Shown here piece after piece: positions 17,031-25,132 of a stretch of DNA of 64,000 bases. Each line of letters opens with the position of its first letter. Position 1 is the stretch's first letter. The DNA comes from Ruegeria sp. THAF33 (GTDB lineage: Bacteria; Pseudomonadota; Alphaproteobacteria; Rhodobacterales; Rhodobacteraceae). The stretch spans positions 744,001-808,000 of the forward strand of contig NZ_CP045385.1 of the NCBI RefSeq assembly GCF_009363615.1, given 5' to 3'. The notes under the pieces were generated by a model. It ran no database searches and was not told the DNA's origin. It was given only the letters and a program-made list of their open reading frames with translations. The position numbers and the translations under genes were made by a program.

Positions 17031-17533
17031 CAGGCGTGCTCCGACAAGGTTTGGGGGGCAAAAATGTGCAAAAGACCGGTGATGACCATCGCAACGGCCG
17101 TTATTGCGGTGAAGGCGGCGATGAACCAGCCGACATAGAAGACGGGGATCGACAGGTATTCGGTGACATCCCCGTAATCCCGCGCACGTTCAGCCAGAAC
17201 CCAAACGCGCTGAATCGGCCAGATCAGCATGATGCCGGACACCAGATAGACTATCGCATCGCGCGCCCTGCTCAGCCGCAGGCGGGAAAAAATTCCATCG
17301 GTCAGGTCAACGGCGATTTGCCCCTTCCCGGCCGAAATCATCGGCAAAACCGAGAACACAAGGATCGCCATCAGAATCCGCGTCAGTTCGGTTGCCGCCT
17401 CGATCGGAGCATTGAAGACTGAGCGCAGGATGACGTCAAAAAAGGTCATCACCATCAGGATGAACAGCGCCACACAGGCCAGCACCGTCGGAATGATACT
17501 GACGCGACGCGCGAAGGTCACGATAGATTGCAT
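17030..17533 (-). CDS. dctQ: TRAP transporter small permease (DctQ family)
   Basis: A 167-residue protein with four hydrophobic segments, typical of the small TRAP membrane subunit. It pairs with the large permease encoded next, with which it shares an overlapping stop/start. It follows the binding-protein gene by 57 bases. Confidence 0.88.
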   Translation of the reverse strand: MQSIVTFARRVSIIPTVLACVALFILMVMTFFDVILRSVFNAPIEAATELTRILMAILVFSVLPMISAGKGQIAVDLTDGIFSRLRLSRARDAIVYLVSGIMLIWPIQRVWVLAERARDYGDVTEYLSIPVFYVGWFIAAFTAITAVAMVITGLLHIFAPQTLSEHA

Positions 17534-17590
17534 GATTGGCCCCCAACGGGTGAAGATGGCTGGCGGGTCAACCCCGCCAGCCCGGCTGCG

Positions 17591-18610
17591 TTACTGGGCA
17601 GCCATTTCGTTAACGATCATGTCATAAGCGGCTTGCGCATCAACACCGGTGCCATTGACTTCTTCGATGACCTTGGCACGCACATCGGTAGCGATCGCAT
17701 TGAACTTTTCCAGATCTTCAGCAGAGGCTGCATTGATCGCGTTGCCCTCAGTCTGTTCGGTCGCTTCACGGCCGATCGCGTCGATCTCATCCCAGATTTT
17801 ACCGATTTCGCGGCTCAGCGGTTCGCCGAAGACCTGTTCTTCCAAAGCGGCCTGCACATCGGCGGGAAGATCCGCAAAAGTGTCTTCGTTCATGATGAAC
17901 GCAAATGACCCGCGATACAGGCCACCCGGAACTTCATATACGTTTTGCGCCACTTCGGTCAGCTTGAAACCCTTGCGGGATTCAAATGGCATGACCACAC
18001 CATCAGCAGCTTTCGACGCGAGTGTCTCGTATACTTTCGGCGCAGGAACCTGAATTCCGGTTGCGCCCAGCGCGGTGCCGACATCTCCGCCGACACCACC
18101 CGGGATACGCACCTTGAGGCCCGATACCTCGTCGAGCTTGGTCACCGGGCTGCTGGAATGAAGCTGTGCCGGGCCGTGGGTGTGCAGGGCGATCACTTTC
18201 ACACCGCGATGTTCGTCCGCCGCCTTGAGATACTTGTCGTATGTACGCCAATACGCGACCGAGGCCGCTTCGGCCGAGCCCTCATATCCGGGCAGCTCAA
18301 TCATCTTGGTGGTGACGAAACGACCGGGCTGGTATCCGTGGAAGATGATCGACGCATCCGCCGCGCCATCCATGATAAGGTCCATCTGCGCCGGCGGCGG
18401 GGCAATTCCCAGCTTCAGTTCAGCTGTGACTTTGCCATCGGTGGCTTCTTCGACCATTTCCACGAATTTCGGCCACATCTTCGCGTTGATGCCGTGGGTC
18501 GGCGGTGCCCAGCTGGAAATCGTCAGCGTATAATCCGCCGCCAGCGCCACTGTGCCCGAAACGGCCAGTGCGGCCGAGGCCAAAAGGGTGCTCAACTTGG
18601 TGAACTTCAT
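17591..18610 (-). CDS. dctP: TRAP transporter substrate-binding protein (DctP family)
   Basis: A 339-residue periplasmic protein. The Sec signal peptide ends near VSGTVALA, and the mature part opens with ADYTLTISSWAPPTHGINAK, common among TRAP binding proteins for carboxylates and aromatic acids. R/G-rich VRIPGG and the downstream core fit the DctP fold. The ATG is preceded by GGGAGGAG; an in-frame extension upstream lacks this. Ligand unknown; the surrounding phenylacetate genes suggest an aromatic or alkyl carboxylate. Confidence 0.9.
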   Translation of the reverse strand: MKFTKLSTLLASAALAVSGTVALAADYTLTISSWAPPTHGINAKMWPKFVEMVEEATDGKVTAELKLGIAPPPAQMDLIMDGAADASIIFHGYQPGRFVTTKMIELPGYEGSAEAASVAYWRTYDKYLKAADEHRGVKVIALHTHGPAQLHSSSPVTKLDEVSGLKVRIPGGVGGDVGTALGATGIQVPAPKVYETLASKAADGVVMPFESRKGFKLTEVAQNVYEVPGGLYRGSFAFIMNEDTFADLPADVQAALEEQVFGEPLSREIGKIWDEIDAIGREATEQTEGNAINAASAEDLEKFNAIATDVRAKVIEEVNGTGVDAQAAYDMIVNEMAAQ

Positions 18611-18653
18611 GGTTTTGTCTCCTCCCTGTGAAACATGACTCGAGAATGCGTTA

Positions 18654-18673
18654 ATGGTCACTTTTGTAACCAT
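18654..18673. promoter_or_regulatory. Imperfect palindrome between the fadJ-like gene and dctP
   Basis: ATGGTCAC-TTTT-GTAACCAT has 8-base arms with one mismatch. It lies in the 70 bases between the two genes. It could be an operator for a dctP promoter or an RNA hairpin; no T-tract follows on the minus strand. Confidence 0.35.
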
Positions 18674-18680
18674 CAACATG

Positions 18681-20714
18681 TTAATTGTTTTCCAATTGGC
18701 CCGCGAGGCGCCATGAACCTGGACTTTCTTTCGCTACGGTTAGCATATTTGGGGCGCACCGGCTGATGCCGATTTCGTTGCAATAGTTCATCGGTCCTCC
18801 TCTCCAGCGGGGAAAGCCGTATCCATGGATTTGAACCATATCGACAGCTTCGGCGTTTTCCGCGATCCCCTCTTCAATGATCAAAGCGCCCTCGTTGGCC
18901 AAGACCGCCAGCAACCGCGAACAGATTTCCTCGTCCGAAAAATCCCTGCGGGTGATGCCTTGCTGGTCGGAATAGGCTTCGATCAATGCCTCAACTTCGG
19001 GGTCCCGAACTGGATCGCGACTGCCCTCTTCGTAGCGGTACCACCCTTTGCCGACACGCTGGCCGAAACGCTCGCGCTGACAAAGCTGGTCCGCGATGGT
19101 GACATAACGTTCGTTCGGGTCGCGGTTGGCGGCATTGCGTTTGCGGTTCGCCCAGGCGATTTGAAGACCGGTCAGATCCTGAAGCTCGTAAGGCCCCATG
19201 GGCATCCCGAACGCCCGCATTGCACGGTCCACCTGATAGGGAAGCGCCCCATCTGCCAGCAGATAATCGGCCGCGCGCCGATAGGCGGCCAACATGCGGT
19301 TGCCAATGAACCCATCGCAGATACCCGACAGCACCGAAATCTTGCGAAGCTTTTTGCCAAGCGCGACCGCGGTTGCGACCACTTCAGCAGAGGTTTGCGG
19401 AGCTACCACGACCTCGAGCAGTTTCATGACATGGGCCGGGCTGAAGAAATGCAACCCGATGCATCGGGCCTGATTGCCGACGCCGGCGAAAATCTCGCGC
19501 GGGTCCAGATAGGAGGTATTGGTGGCCAAAATCGCATCGCTGCTCATATGCCTTGCCAGCTCGTCAAACACCTGCTGCTTGACGGACAGGTCTTCAAAGA
19601 CGGCCTCGATCGCCAATTCGGCATCCGCAGCGTCTGCATAACTGTTCACCGCACGAAACGCAGCAAGGCGATCCCGAAGCTGCGCCTCGGACATCTTGCC
19701 TCTCTTGACCGCGCCTTGCAGCAGACCCTCGACCCGACTGTGCGCTGCGGCCGCGGCGTCAGCGTCTCGCTCGATCAAGGTCACGGACAACCCGCCGTTC
19801 AGGGCCGCAGTTGCGATCCCTGCCCCCATCAACCCACCTCCGACAACGGCGATCCGTGTTATGTCACGGGCGGCCACGTCTTTGATCAACGAAGGTTTGG
19901 ACACGGCACGTTCAGCAAAAAAAGCGTAGCGCAAAGCGCGGCTTTCCGGGCTTTGGCGCAACTCCAGATGGCGCGCGCGCTCTTTCGGTTGTGCGGTAGC
20001 AAATGGCTCGACCGACCAACCAAGCGCCGTCAGGTTTTCCAACGGCGATTTCTGACCCTTGGCGCGCTTCTTCAAAGCCTCGCGGCTCGTCTCCAACAGA
20101 TCCGGTGCATATTCCGCCACAGCACGCTGGCTGACAGGTATTGGGCGTTCGGGCAGGTCGGCAATCAATTCCAGAACAGCAGCCCTGGGGTCTTCGGCGA
20201 CGCGGTCGACGCCGCCAAGCTCGGCCAGTGTCTCTGCCTTGAGAATTTTGCCCGAACAGGCCATGTCAATTGCAGCCTGCATCCCGACCAGACGCGGCAA
20301 TCGTTGAGTGCCCCCTGCCCCGGGGATCAAGCCCACATTGACTTCCGGCAGGCCAAAACCCGTTCCCGGCGCCGCGATACGCCATGCACAGGCCATGGCG
20401 ATTTCGAACCCGCCACCCAGCACGTTGCCATGCATGCAGGCAATGAACGGAACCTCGCTGTCTTCGATTTTCTGAACCACGTCGGGCAAGTGCGGCTCGA
20501 CCGGCGGCGCATCGAATTCGGACATGTCGCCGCCTGCGACAAAGGTTTTTCCAGCGCAACACAGCACCGCCACGCGCGCGCCCTTGACCGCATCAACCGC
20601 GTCAGACAGCCCTTGCCGAACACCTGTCGACGTCGCGTTTACCGGCGGGTTGTCAATGGTGACCCACGCCACGTCGCCCTTAAATTCAACGCTCACCAGC
20701 GACGACTGCGACAT
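18681..20714 (-). CDS. Bifunctional enoyl-CoA hydratase / 3-hydroxyacyl-CoA dehydrogenase (FadJ-like)
   Basis: A 677-residue two-domain beta-oxidation enzyme. Residues 1 to about 190 are an enoyl-CoA hydratase (oxyanion segment GNVLGGGFEIAMAC, and PEVNVGLIPGAGGTQRLPR with the second glutamate). From about residue 290 follows a Rossmann domain (IAVVGGGLMGAGIA) and the dehydrogenase, with the catalytic His in GLHFFSPAHVMKLLE. I used the ATG preceded by AAGGGA rather than a TTG two codons upstream. Divergent from paaG across a shared operator, it could supply the hydratase and 3-hydroxyadipyl-CoA dehydrogenase steps (PaaF and PaaH) of the phenylacetate route. A general fatty-acid role is the alternative. 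Confidence 0.9.
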   Translation of the reverse strand: MSQSSLVSVEFKGDVAWVTIDNPPVNATSTGVRQGLSDAVDAVKGARVAVLCCAGKTFVAGGDMSEFDAPPVEPHLPDVVQKIEDSEVPFIACMHGNVLGGGFEIAMACAWRIAAPGTGFGLPEVNVGLIPGAGGTQRLPRLVGMQAAIDMACSGKILKAETLAELGGVDRVAEDPRAAVLELIADLPERPIPVSQRAVAEYAPDLLETSREALKKRAKGQKSPLENLTALGWSVEPFATAQPKERARHLELRQSPESRALRYAFFAERAVSKPSLIKDVAARDITRIAVVGGGLMGAGIATAALNGGLSVTLIERDADAAAAAHSRVEGLLQGAVKRGKMSEAQLRDRLAAFRAVNSYADAADAELAIEAVFEDLSVKQQVFDELARHMSSDAILATNTSYLDPREIFAGVGNQARCIGLHFFSPAHVMKLLEVVVAPQTSAEVVATAVALGKKLRKISVLSGICDGFIGNRMLAAYRRAADYLLADGALPYQVDRAMRAFGMPMGPYELQDLTGLQIAWANRKRNAANRDPNERYVTIADQLCQRERFGQRVGKGWYRYEEGSRDPVRDPEVEALIEAYSDQQGITRRDFSDEEICSRLLAVLANEGALIIEEGIAENAEAVDMVQIHGYGFPRWRGGPMNYCNEIGISRCAPNMLTVAKESPGSWRLAGQLENN

Positions 20715-20760
20715 TTGCAATCCCTTTGATCGGTTCAGATTCGGTTCGGGTTTATATATT

Positions 20761-20778
20761 GACCAACCGTTCGGTTAA
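20761..20778. promoter_or_regulatory. Probable PaaR operator in the divergent fadJ-like/paaG promoter region
   Basis: GACCAACCGTTCGGTTAA carries the arms ACCG-TT-CGGT. The site matches the one upstream of paaZ at about four of every five positions over 24 bases. It lies about 45 bases from each of the two divergent start codons, so one repressor could control both. Confidence 0.75.
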
Positions 20779-20817
20779 TGCAATGATTAAGTTGAAACGA
20801 GACCAGATGAGACAGTC

Positions 20818-21603
20818 ATGAGCGATACGATTCTTGTACAAGACAACGGGAACTGGGCCGAAATCACCCTGAACCGCCCGGACAAGCTGAACTCGTTCAA
20901 TGAAGAAATGCACCTGGCGCTTCAGGATGCGCTGAAAGCCGCGCGCGACGGCGGGGCCCGCGCGATATTGCTGACCGGTGCCGGACGAGGCTTTTGTGCC
21001 GGTCAGGACCTCGGCGATCGCGACCCGTCGAAAATGGATGGCCCGCCGGATTTAAGCAAAACGGTACGCAGATTCTATGCCCCTCTTGTCCGGTTGATCC
21101 GGTCGATGAATATCCCGGTGATCTGCGCGGTGAACGGAGTAGCCGCCGGGGCGGGTGCCAATCTGGCGCTGGCCTGTGATATGGTTCTGGCCGCGGAAAG
21201 TGCGAAATTCATTCAGAGCTTTTCCAAGGTGGGCCTGATTCCCGACACGGGCGGCAGTTGGCACTTGCCGCGCCTGTTGGGCGAGGCGCGCGCCAAGGGG
21301 CTGGCCCTGACAGCCCAACCCCTTCCGGCCAAGCAAGCCGAAGATTGGGGGCTGATCTGGAAGGCGGTGGCCGATGATCAATTGATGACCGAAGCGCGCG
21401 CACTTGCCGCGCAATTGGCAAACGGCCCCACCCTCGGGCTCGGGCTGACAAAACAGTGCATTCAAACGGCTGCCACCACGTCGCTCTCGGATCAGCTCGA
21501 GATCGAAGCAGACGCAATGAAGACCTGCGGGGAAAGCGCGGATTACGCCGAGGGCGTATCCAGTTTTCTTGAAAAGCGGGCACCGAATTTCCAGGGACGC
21601 TGA
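20818..21603 (+). CDS. paaG: 1,2-epoxyphenylacetyl-CoA isomerase
   Basis: A 261-residue crotonase-fold protein, the same size as E. coli PaaG (262). The acid D143 lies in LIPDTGGSW, matching the PaaG-type PDSGG segment instead of the glutamate of true hydratases. GAGRGFCAGQDL and NGVAAGAGANLALACD form the CoA and oxyanion regions. It converts ring-1,2-epoxyphenylacetyl-CoA to oxepin-CoA. It is the first gene of the plus-strand set paaG-paaI-paaK-paaR and overlaps paaI (TGATG). Confidence 0.93.
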   Translation: MSDTILVQDNGNWAEITLNRPDKLNSFNEEMHLALQDALKAARDGGARAILLTGAGRGFCAGQDLGDRDPSKMDGPPDLSKTVRRFYAPLVRLIRSMNIPVICAVNGVAAGAGANLALACDMVLAAESAKFIQSFSKVGLIPDTGGSWHLPRLLGEARAKGLALTAQPLPAKQAEDWGLIWKAVADDQLMTEARALAAQLANGPTLGLGLTKQCIQTAATTSLSDQLEIEADAMKTCGESADYAEGVSSFLEKRAPNFQGR

Positions 21604-22031
21604 TGATGACACCCAAAGAACGTGCCACGAAATCCGCTGAAGCGATGTGGGCGAATGACCAAGCCAGCAAATGGTTCGGGATGGATCTGGTCGAAGTCGA
21701 CGAAGGCCGTGCAGTTCTGACCCTGACAGTCGGGGACCATCACTGCAACGGGCACGGCATTTGCCACGGGGGCGTCACTCATGCCCTGGCCGACAGCGCC
21801 TTTGCCTTCGCCTGTAACAGCCGCAACGTGGCAACCGTCGGCCAGCATACGATGATGAGCTACCTCACGCCCGGAAAAAAAGGGGACCATCTGACCGCAA
21901 TCGCGTCAGAGGTTGCCGTCACCGGCCGCAGTGGCATCTATGACGTCCGCGTCACCAACCAAGACAACACCCTGATCGCCGAGTTTCGCGGAATGTCCCG
22001 CGCGGTCGGCGGGCAGAATTTTCAGGAATAG
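21603..22031 (+). CDS. paaI: Phenylacetyl-CoA thioesterase (hotdog fold)
   Basis: A 142-residue hotdog-fold thioesterase. The motif HGGVTHALAD (55-64) supplies the active-site region with D64, as in PaaI (Asp in HGGxxxxLAD). It rescues CoA from dead-end phenylacetyl-type thioesters. Its start overlaps the paaG stop, showing translational coupling. Confidence 0.92.
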   Translation: MMTPKERATKSAEAMWANDQASKWFGMDLVEVDEGRAVLTLTVGDHHCNGHGICHGGVTHALADSAFAFACNSRNVATVGQHTMMSYLTPGKKGDHLTAIASEVAVTGRSGIYDVRVTNQDNTLIAEFRGMSRAVGGQNFQE

Positions 22032-22055
22032 CTTCGCGACTGGAGGAGTGACGCG

Positions 22056-23366
22056 ATGGAAGACCTTTCCCCAAACAAAGCGGATCTGGACCCGATCGAG
22101 ATCGCCTCAATCGACGAAATCCGCGCGACGCAGCTTGAACGCCTCAAATGGTCCGTTCGCCACGCCTATGAGAACGTTCCGATGTACAAGCAACGGTTTG
22201 ACGAATCCGGTGTGCATCCCGACGATCTTCAGCAGCTTTCGGATCTGGCGAAGTTTCCGTTCACGTACAAGAATGATCTGCGTGACAACTATCCCTTCGG
22301 CCTGTTCGCCGTTCCACGCAGCCAGATCATTCGCCTGCACGCCTCGTCCGGTACGACGGGCAAGCCGACGGTGGTGGGCTACACGAAAAACGACATCGAC
22401 AATTGGGCGGATCTGGGCGCAAGGTCCCTGCGCGCATCGGGGTTGCGCAAAGGTGACATGGTGCACAATGCCTATGGTTACGGGTTGTTCACCGGCGGTC
22501 TTGGTGCACATTACGGGATCGAGCGGCTTGGCGCGACCGTCGTCCCCATGTCCGGCGGGCAAACCGAAAAGCAAGTCAACCTGATCAACGATTTCCGGCC
22601 CGACGGGATCATGGTTACGCCTTCCTATATGCTCAATATCCTTGAACAGTTCCACAAGGCGGGGCTCGACCCGCGTGAAAGCTCGCTGAAGGTTGGCGTG
22701 TTCGGTGCCGAGCCCTGGACAGACGCCATGCGCGCCGAAGTCGAGGATGCGTTTGATATGCATGCGGTCGACATCTATGGCCTGTCCGAAATCATGGGGC
22801 CCGGGGTGGCCAATGAATGCGTGGAAACCAAGGATGGCCCGGTGATCTGGGAAGATCACTTCCTGCCTGAAATCATTGATCCCGCGACCGGAGAGGTCCT
22901 GCCCGATGGCGAAACTGGCGAGTTGGTGTTCACGACCCTGACCAAGGAAGGTTTGCCGATGATCCGCTATCGCACGCGCGATCTGACCTGCCTGCTGCCG
23001 GGGACAGCACGATCCATGCGCCGGATGGCCAAGATCACCGGTCGCAGCGACGACATGATGATCCTGCGCGGCGTCAACGTCTTTCCCAGCCAGATCGAAG
23101 AACAGGTCATGGCGACGGGGGGCCTTGCCCCTTATTATCAGATCGAGCTGTACAAATCCGGCCGCATGGACGCCATGCGGGTTTATGTTGAATCGTCCCC
23201 GGATTCCACCGACGAACTGTCCAAGACGGCCGCGGCACGGATGCTGACCAAGCGGATCAAGGACGTCGTTGGCGTCTCAACGGAAATTGTTGTAGGTGAC
23301 CCCGGCGACGTCGAACGCTCTCAGGGCAAGGCGAAGCGCGTCGTCGACAATCGCGATAAGGAATAA
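22056..23366 (+). CDS. paaK: Phenylacetate-CoA ligase
   Basis: A 436-residue adenylate-forming ligase, the standard PaaK length. The P-loop ASSGTTGKP is at residues 96-104. Other marks are YGLSEIMGPGV, the hinge RDL region and a C-terminal lid including GRSDDMMILRGVNVFPSQIEE. It activates phenylacetate with ATP to phenylacetyl-CoA, the first step of the pathway. The ATG follows GGAGG, 24 bases after paaI. Confidence 0.95.
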   Translation: MEDLSPNKADLDPIEIASIDEIRATQLERLKWSVRHAYENVPMYKQRFDESGVHPDDLQQLSDLAKFPFTYKNDLRDNYPFGLFAVPRSQIIRLHASSGTTGKPTVVGYTKNDIDNWADLGARSLRASGLRKGDMVHNAYGYGLFTGGLGAHYGIERLGATVVPMSGGQTEKQVNLINDFRPDGIMVTPSYMLNILEQFHKAGLDPRESSLKVGVFGAEPWTDAMRAEVEDAFDMHAVDIYGLSEIMGPGVANECVETKDGPVIWEDHFLPEIIDPATGEVLPDGETGELVFTTLTKEGLPMIRYRTRDLTCLLPGTARSMRRMAKITGRSDDMMILRGVNVFPSQIEEQVMATGGLAPYYQIELYKSGRMDAMRVYVESSPDSTDELSKTAAARMLTKRIKDVVGVSTEIVVGDPGDVERSQGKAKRVVDNRDKE

Positions 23367-23369
23367 GCC

Positions 23370-23966
23370 GTGGCCCGTACAATCGCCAAAGATCACGACC
23401 AGAAGCGGAAGCAAATCCTGAAAACGGCCGCCAAAGTGTTCGCCGACCAAGGGTTTGATCGCGCCTCGATGACCCTGTTGGCAAAAGAGTGCGGGATTTC
23501 CAAGGCAAACATATACCACTATTACGACAGCAAGGATGCCATCTTGTATGACATCCTTGAAACCTACCTGCGCGAGCTTCGCGACCGTATCTGCAATGTG
23601 GATCTGAACGGTCTTACGTCTGAACATAAGCTGCGGAAAGCGGTGCGCGAAATCCTGTTTGCCTACCAAGGCGCAGATGATGAACACCGGGTGCAGATCA
23701 GCGGCATGAGCGCCTTGACCGAGGAACAGCAGAAGCTTCTGCGCGGGTATCAGCTGGAATTGGTGAATTTTGTGCGCGACATCCTGAAAGAGCTGGCGCC
23801 GACAGCCTTCAACAATGACAAGGACAAGCTGCGCGGCACCACGATGTCAGTTTTTGGGATGCTGAACTGGTATTACATGTGGAACAGCGGAGCAGGGCCC
23901 AAGGCCCGCGAAGACTATGCCGATCTGGTCAGCACTCTGACCGTCCATGGTATCCAAAAGCTCTAA
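23370..23966 (+). CDS. paaR: TetR family transcriptional repressor, probable PaaR
   Basis: A 198-residue TetR protein starting with GTG three bases after paaK. The helix-turn-helix is at residues about 12-58 (ASMTLLAKECGISKANIYHYY). The C-terminal ligand domain is typical in length. Encoded last in the paaGIK operon, it most likely represses the two ACCG-N2-CGGT sites near paaZ and paaG and is released by phenylacetyl-CoA, as known for PaaR-type regulators. Confidence 0.85.
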   Translation: MARTIAKDHDQKRKQILKTAAKVFADQGFDRASMTLLAKECGISKANIYHYYDSKDAILYDILETYLRELRDRICNVDLNGLTSEHKLRKAVREILFAYQGADDEHRVQISGMSALTEEQQKLLRGYQLELVNFVRDILKELAPTAFNNDKDKLRGTTMSVFGMLNWYYMWNSGAGPKAREDYADLVSTLTVHGIQKL

Positions 23967-24027
23967 CTGAGGCCTTTCGGGCAAAACCGTTCCAAGTCCA
24001 ACACAGGGGTGCCTGCCCTTGACCCGT

Positions 24028-24040
24028 TGCCACAGTGGCA
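24028..24040. terminator. Hairpin between convergent paaR and hpaI
   Basis: TGCCAC-A-GTGGCA is a perfect short stem that extends imperfectly into GACCC/GGTTC. It lies in the 99 bases between two convergent genes. There is no clear T-tract, so a terminator role is likely from position rather than sequence. Confidence 0.35.
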
Positions 24041-24065
24041 GGTTCAGGGCCGCAACGTGTTTTCC

Positions 24066-25121
24066 TCATCCTGACCAATTAATGCGGAACTCTTCCCGAA
24101 ACGCAAAACGCGCCAGATGAGCCTCGATGACCTGTTGCCATCGGGCCAGATCACCGCGCGCCCGGGTGGCGGCGGTTACGGTCAGGCTAGTGTCGCCTGC
24201 CGAAAGGGTGACGCGGTTCCCGTCCGGAAAGCTCACGCTGCCTTGCGTTTCATCGAACGTTACCTGAGCCTTGCGCGACCAGTGTTTGCAAAGCTGTTGC
24301 AGGTATTTCGACGCCGCGCCTGTCTGCGCGATTCCCGAAGCCACCTGATCGGGCAGCAGGTTGAGCCCATCAGCGGCAGCGGCCCGGATTGCCTTGGCGA
24401 ACAAAGTCACATCGATGTCCGTGGCCACGAATGTTGCCCCCAGATCCAGGCATTTTCGCTGCATGACCGGGTCCAGCGACAATATCCCTGCCGGCTTGCC
24501 TGCCGCAACGATGCGCCGGATCGCGTCAAGAACGGCCTCGATCACGTCCGGGTGCCCGGCATCGCCGATATGGCCCATATCTGCGGCCAGATCCGACGGG
24601 CCGACGAACACCCCATCGACGTCGGTCGCCAGGATGTCGTCCAACGCCTCCAGCCCAAGCCTGTTTTCGACCTGCACCAAAAGACAGATCTGCTCGTCCG
24701 CCGTTTTCAGATAATCCGGGATAGCCGCAAAACGCGAGGCCCGCGCCAAAGCGGAACCTACGCCCCGAACGCCACGGGGTGGATACTGCACGGCCCGCAC
24801 CAGTTCGCGCGCCTGATCGCCGCTTTCGACCATCGGCACCAGAATGTTCTGCACACCGGCATCAAGATATTGCTTGATCATCCAGGTCTCGCCAATCGGC
24901 AGGCGTGCGACGGGGGTACTGCCAGATCCTTCAATCACCCTCACCTGCTCGAGGATCGAGCGCAGATCGTTTGGCGCATGCTCACCGTCGACCAGCAGCC
25001 AGTCAAACTGCGCGGTTGCGGCGATCTCGGCGGTGTAGGCATTGGCCAAGCCGACCCAGCACCCGATCAAAGGGGTTCCCGACGTCAGCGCGGCCTTGAA
25101 CGAATTGATTGGCGCAGGCAT
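24066..25121 (-). CDS. hpaI: HpcH/HpaI-type 2-oxo-hept-3-ene-1,7-dioate-pathway aldolase fused to a DUF2218 domain
   Basis: A 351-residue protein. Residues 1 to about 262 are a class II pyruvate aldolase with H48, R73, E152 and D178, each offset by 3 from the E. coli HpaI active-site residues H45, R70, E149 and D175. It cleaves 4-hydroxy-2-oxo-heptane-1,7-dioate to pyruvate and succinic semialdehyde. Normal HpaI stops near residue 260; here residues about 271-351 (SKYLQQLCKHWSRK through RFAFREEFRINW) match DUF2218, a small domain usually found alone. No frameshift or stop separates them. It is the last gene of the hpa operon. The role of the extra domain is unknown. Confidence 0.88.
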   Translation of the reverse strand: MPAPINSFKAALTSGTPLIGCWVGLANAYTAEIAATAQFDWLLVDGEHAPNDLRSILEQVRVIEGSGSTPVARLPIGETWMIKQYLDAGVQNILVPMVESGDQARELVRAVQYPPRGVRGVGSALARASRFAAIPDYLKTADEQICLLVQVENRLGLEALDDILATDVDGVFVGPSDLAADMGHIGDAGHPDVIEAVLDAIRRIVAAGKPAGILSLDPVMQRKCLDLGATFVATDIDVTLFAKAIRAAAADGLNLLPDQVASGIAQTGAASKYLQQLCKHWSRKAQVTFDETQGSVSFPDGNRVTLSAGDTSLTVTAATRARGDLARWQQVIEAHLARFAFREEFRINWSG

Positions 25122-25132
25122 TGGCGCTCCTT

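Noticed and set aside
18825..20729. A very long open frame (over 600 codons) on the plus strand
   Set aside because: It is exactly antisense to the FadJ-like gene, whose domains are clear. Its own composition is rich in His/Gln/Arg with no recognisable domain, as expected of a GC-rich codon-bias shadow.
23946..23956. GGTATCCAAAA as a fourth copy of the GntR element
   Set aside because: It differs at the first base from the 11-mer and lies inside the coding end of the TetR gene.
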